In this document: positions 61,911-64,000 of the stretch, piece by piece | Layout: every line of letters starts with the position of its first letter | Position numbering within the stretch: the stretch's first letter is position 1 | Assembly: GCF_011603255.1 (NCBI RefSeq) | Contig: NZ_JAANCM010000016.1 | Span: 18,632-82,631, forward strand | DNA from: Ferranicluibacter rubi | GTDB lineage: Bacteria > Pseudomonadota > Alphaproteobacteria > Rhizobiales > Rhizobiaceae | Direction of reading: 5' to 3' | DNA length: 64,000 nucleotides | Notes under the pieces: generated by a model | Database searches by the model: none | Seen by the model: only the letters and a program-made list of their open reading frames with translations | What the model was told of the DNA's origin: nothing | Made by a program: the position numbers and the translations under genes

Positions 61911-63163
61911 GTGAGCCAGGGATGGGAGCCAGATCCCTACATCGTTGCGCTAACCGGAGCGGGCATCCTGATCGCCCTTGTCGCGTGGTTGCCGCTTGCA
62001 CTCAGCCGCCGCCCGATCTCTCTTCCGATCGTCTGCCTGCTCATCGGTGGGCTGATCTTCTCCAGTGGCACCCTGAGTATCGACCCCTCACCGCAAGCTC
62101 ATCTCTACATCACCGAGCGTCTTACAGAATTTGTGGTCATTGTCGCCTTGATGGGGGCGGGCCTCAAAATCGACCGCGCTTTTTCCTTCAAGGAATGGCG
62201 GTTGGCTTGGCGATTGCTCCTCGTCACCATGCCGGTCACTATCGCCGCGATCATGCTCGTGGGTATCAGCGTTCTGGGGCTGACCGCTGTTTCAGCCCTT
62301 CTGCTCGCGGCCAGTCTTGCCCCCACCGATCCGGTCCTCGCAGCCGACATACAGGTGGCTGGTCCTCTCGAAGGCGGAGAAGACACCGCACGCTTCGCCT
62401 TGACTTCGGAAGCCGGCTTGAACGATGGATTCGCCTTTCCGCTCGTCCATCTCGCGATAGTGTTGAGCTTGTCGGCCAGCACCGGCCAGCCGTGGCTTAC
62501 GGACTGGCTGACGTATAACGTTCTGTGGGAAACGATTGCAGGGGTCGGGTGCGGCTGGCTGATCGGCCGTGTTTTCGGCTGGCTGACTTTTCGTATGCCA
62601 GGAGATACGCTCGCTAGGACCGGGGACGGTCTGGTTGCCATCGCCGCGACCTTCGTATCCTACGGCGTTTCTGAGATGCTCCACTGCTATGGCTTCTTTG
62701 CCGTGTTCGTAACGGCGCTGACACTACGCGCGCGTCCCATCGCGACCATGACTTCCAGCGAGACATGCACGACATCACCGAGCAGATCGAGCGGATCACA
62801 ATGATGGTGCTGCTTCTTGCCTTCGGCGGCGCGATTGCCGGCGGTCTGCTGGCTGATATCGGCTGGCGGGACGTCCTCGCTGCCGGGATCATTTTGCTAG
62901 TTATCCGGCCCCTTGCCGGGCTTCTCGGGATGTATCGCAGTACGGCGACACGCGGCGAGAAAGTCTCGATTGCATTCTTCGGGATACGGCGCGTTGGGTC
63001 CGTCTACTATTTGAGCTACGCCATCAATCAAGGGGACTTTCCAGATGCCGACAGGCTCTGGACGATCCTATGCCTCGTCGTATTTGCCTCCATCCTCATC
63101 CATGGCCTGACGGTAACACCTGCCATGCGTTGGCTGGACCGAACGCATGGGCGTGATGCATGA
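61911..63163 (+). pseudogene. NhaP-type cation/proton antiporter, frameshifted
   Basis: A CPA1 antiporter split in two frames. The first part runs from GTG 61911 with membrane helices and the Asp-containing AASLAPTDPVLAADIQV, SEAGLNDGFAFPLVH segment. Near 62733-62740 one base is missing, after which the protein continues in the next frame (HRDHDFQRDMHDITEQIERI to the stop at 63163). With the base restored the protein is about 417 residues, normal length. A 10-codon frame (61882-61914) with a ribosome site ends on the GTG and could be a leader. Could also be a sequencing error. Confidence 0.8.
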
Positions 63164-63335
63164 ACATGAACCTCGTTCTTCTGAACGACCGTCCGACTTG
63201 CAACGACTTTGACCGCCTGCACACACAATCCAGCCACCACCGGATTAAATCCACTCGGTCGCACGCCTTGAACCAATTCGAACCTGCGACCCTCATACAT
63301 CAATGCATCAGCCGCACTAAACGAGCCGTAGATTT

Positions 63336-63353
63336 TAGCACCAAATGGTGCTA
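63336..63353. promoter_or_regulatory. Operator-like palindrome before vapB
   Basis: TAGCACC-AAAT-GGTGCTA, a perfect 7-bp inverted repeat 30 bases before the vapB start. Likely autoregulatory site of the VapB-type repressor. Confidence 0.65.
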
Positions 63354-63382
63354 GATTAGCTATTCATGTGCGGGAACTAGGT

Positions 63383-63583
63383 ATGCGATCCACCATAAAT
63401 CTCGACGACAATCTCATGGGACGGGCCAAGTCCCTCACGGGCACGAAGGAGACTGCAGCTCTTGTTCGACAAGCGCTGGAGACGCTGGTGCGTGTGGAAT
63501 CTGGCAAAAGGCTGATCGCGCTTGGCGGCTCTATGCCCGAGGCTAAGGCGTCGCCGCGCCGGCGAAGCGACGTAGCCAAGTGA
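63383..63583 (+). CDS. vapB: VapB-type antitoxin
   Basis: A 66-residue ribbon-helix-helix protein (MRSTINLDDNLMGRAKSLTG, then ALVRQALETLVRVESGKRLI) of the DUF2191/VapB type. The stop overlaps the toxin start (GTGA at 63580-63583). It looks intact although its toxin gene is broken. An operator palindrome lies upstream. Confidence 0.87.
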   Translation: MRSTINLDDNLMGRAKSLTGTKETAALVRQALETLVRVESGKRLIALGGSMPEAKASPRRRSDVAK

Positions 63584-63877
63584 TCCTGGTAGACACCTCA
63601 ATTTGGATAGATCATTTTCGACACGGAGACGCAGAGCTAAAAAGAATCATCAATGATGACAGGTGCTCTGCCACCCTTTCGTTGTCGGCGAACTGGCGCT
63701 TGGTAGCCTTCGAGAACGGGATGAAGTACTTGCTTTCCTGGCAGCTCAACGCGAAGCAATGATCGCGAGCCATGCAGAGGTAATGACGATAATTAATCGC
63801 CATTCAATATTCAGCATGGGGATCGGTTACACGGACGCGCACTTGTTGACATCAACACTGCTGGAAAAGCGGTCTAG
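63576..63877 (+). repeat. vapC-containing direct repeat, copy 2
   Basis: About 300 bases nearly identical to 53268-53568, ending at CTAG where the IS5-type element begins. Same orientation as copy 1, about 10.3 kb apart. Confidence 0.85.
63580..63877 (+). pseudogene. VapC-type toxin, frameshifted and cut by an IS element
   Basis: Begins VILVDTSIWIDHFRHGDAEL and keeps the frame that copy 1 lost (KRIINDDR). One T is missing near 63662, after which the rest reads in another frame (CHPFVVGELALGSLRE type, then a STLLEKRS end). The last 35 or so codons are replaced by the IS5-type sequence that starts after CTAG at 63874-63877. Not functional. Confidence 0.82.
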
Positions 63878-64000
63878 GGTCCGGACTCACAACCACCAGA
63901 TGACGGTAGCTGCGAGTGCGATTGCGCCCATGAAGTTTCTGATGTTGCGGTCGAAGCGAGTTGCGATGCGACGCCAGTCCTTAAGGCGACAGAACATACG
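63877..64000 (-). mobile_element. IS5-family insertion sequence, one end only
   Basis: Starts right after the CTA of the interrupted vapC (GGGTCCGGACTCACAACCAC) and runs off the window. It contains the end of an IS5-type transposase. It is related to, but not the same as, the IS427-type element at 38.5 kb. Confidence 0.75.
63887..64000 (-). CDS. IS5-family transposase, C-terminal part
   Basis: The last 37 codons on the minus strand (MFCRLKDWRRIATRFDRNIR, then FMGAIALAATVIWWL and stop). The KDWRRIATRxD segment contains the catalytic region shared with the other IS5-type element of this window. The gene continues beyond the right edge. Confidence 0.8.
   Translation of the reverse strand, partial: RMFCRLKDWRRIATRFDRNIRNFMGAIALAATVIWWL

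Noticed and set aside
61882..61914. Ten-codon leader peptide before nhaP
   Set aside because: It has a ribosome site and overlaps the GTG start, but ten codons with no attenuator structure are not enough to call a leader.
56636..63290. Shared 21-base stretch near 56636 and 63266 (CGCCTTGAACCAA...CGAACC) as a repeat or tRNA fragment
   Set aside because: Similarity does not extend on either side and no tRNA fold is possible. Probably chance.
1..64000. CRISPR array, prophage or replication origin
   Set aside because: No regularly spaced direct repeats, cas genes, phage structural genes, repABC genes or iteron clusters were seen.

Overview
The window looks like an accessory replicon or island-rich segment of a Rhizobiaceae alphaproteobacterium (Agrobacterium/Allorhizobium/Rhizobium type). 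The signs are high-GC codon use, many GTG/TTG starts, tripartite tricarboxylate and polar amino-acid ABC transporters, an HWE-type histidine kinase, an EcfG-like sigma factor, the typical small rhizobial stress proteins (KGG, DUF2934, DUF982, DUF378, DUF3175, DUF6894) and IS3, IS5, IS21 and IS66 elements. No rRNA, complete tRNA, replication origin or CRISPR array was seen.

Layout. 1-2.7 kb: a PA14-containing GH3 beta-glucosidase. 3.1-9.8 kb: two carboxymuconolactone-decarboxylase-like proteins, divergent from a LysR regulator, a flavoprotein monooxygenase and a complete polar amino-acid-type ABC importer. 9.9-12.5 kb: accessory DNA with a tRNA-like scrap, a nucleotidyltransferase toxin-like gene with a small upstream partner, and a decayed IS3 element. 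12.5-14.3 kb: a GAF/EAL protein. 14.4-15.4 kb: gene debris. 15.4-24.5 kb: a sugar-acid island (RraA-type aldolase, IlvD/Edd dehydratase, TctABC, LacI regulator, L-talarate/galactarate dehydratase, LysR). 24.8-28.1 kb: two c-di-GMP proteins. 28.4-30.8 kb: a chemoreceptor broken by one in-frame amber codon, behind the last 50 codons of a sugar-binding protein cut by IS21. 30.8-36.7 kb: an IS21 element with a fused istA-istB gene and an IS66 element that has an exact 8-bp target duplication.

36.7-53 kb is the most unusual part, a general-stress island. It holds an EcfG-like sigma factor, three paralogous Crp/Fnr-type regulators, a PAS-PAS-HWE kinase, a stand-alone receiver and about ten small stress proteins. 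It also has short-chain dehydrogenases and a zinc alcohol dehydrogenase. Seven intergenic copies of a 14-bp element, GTRC-N6-GYAC with a GAAACC-like centre (two with GTCA in the left arm), are spread through it, next to the sigma factor, kinase, receiver and stress genes. EcfG-type promoters (GGAAC-N16-CGTT) can also be seen. IS66 has split a 63-codon ORF directly downstream of the sigma gene, and IS21 has cut the next ORF.

53-64 kb: two damaged copies of one vapC-like gene 10 kb apart, a FitAB/VapBC-type pair, a LysR/SDR pair, a small zinc-ribbon membrane protein pair, and ion/osmolyte transporters (NhaA, BCCT, BASS, a frameshifted NhaP). The window ends inside another IS5-type transposase that interrupts the second vapC copy.
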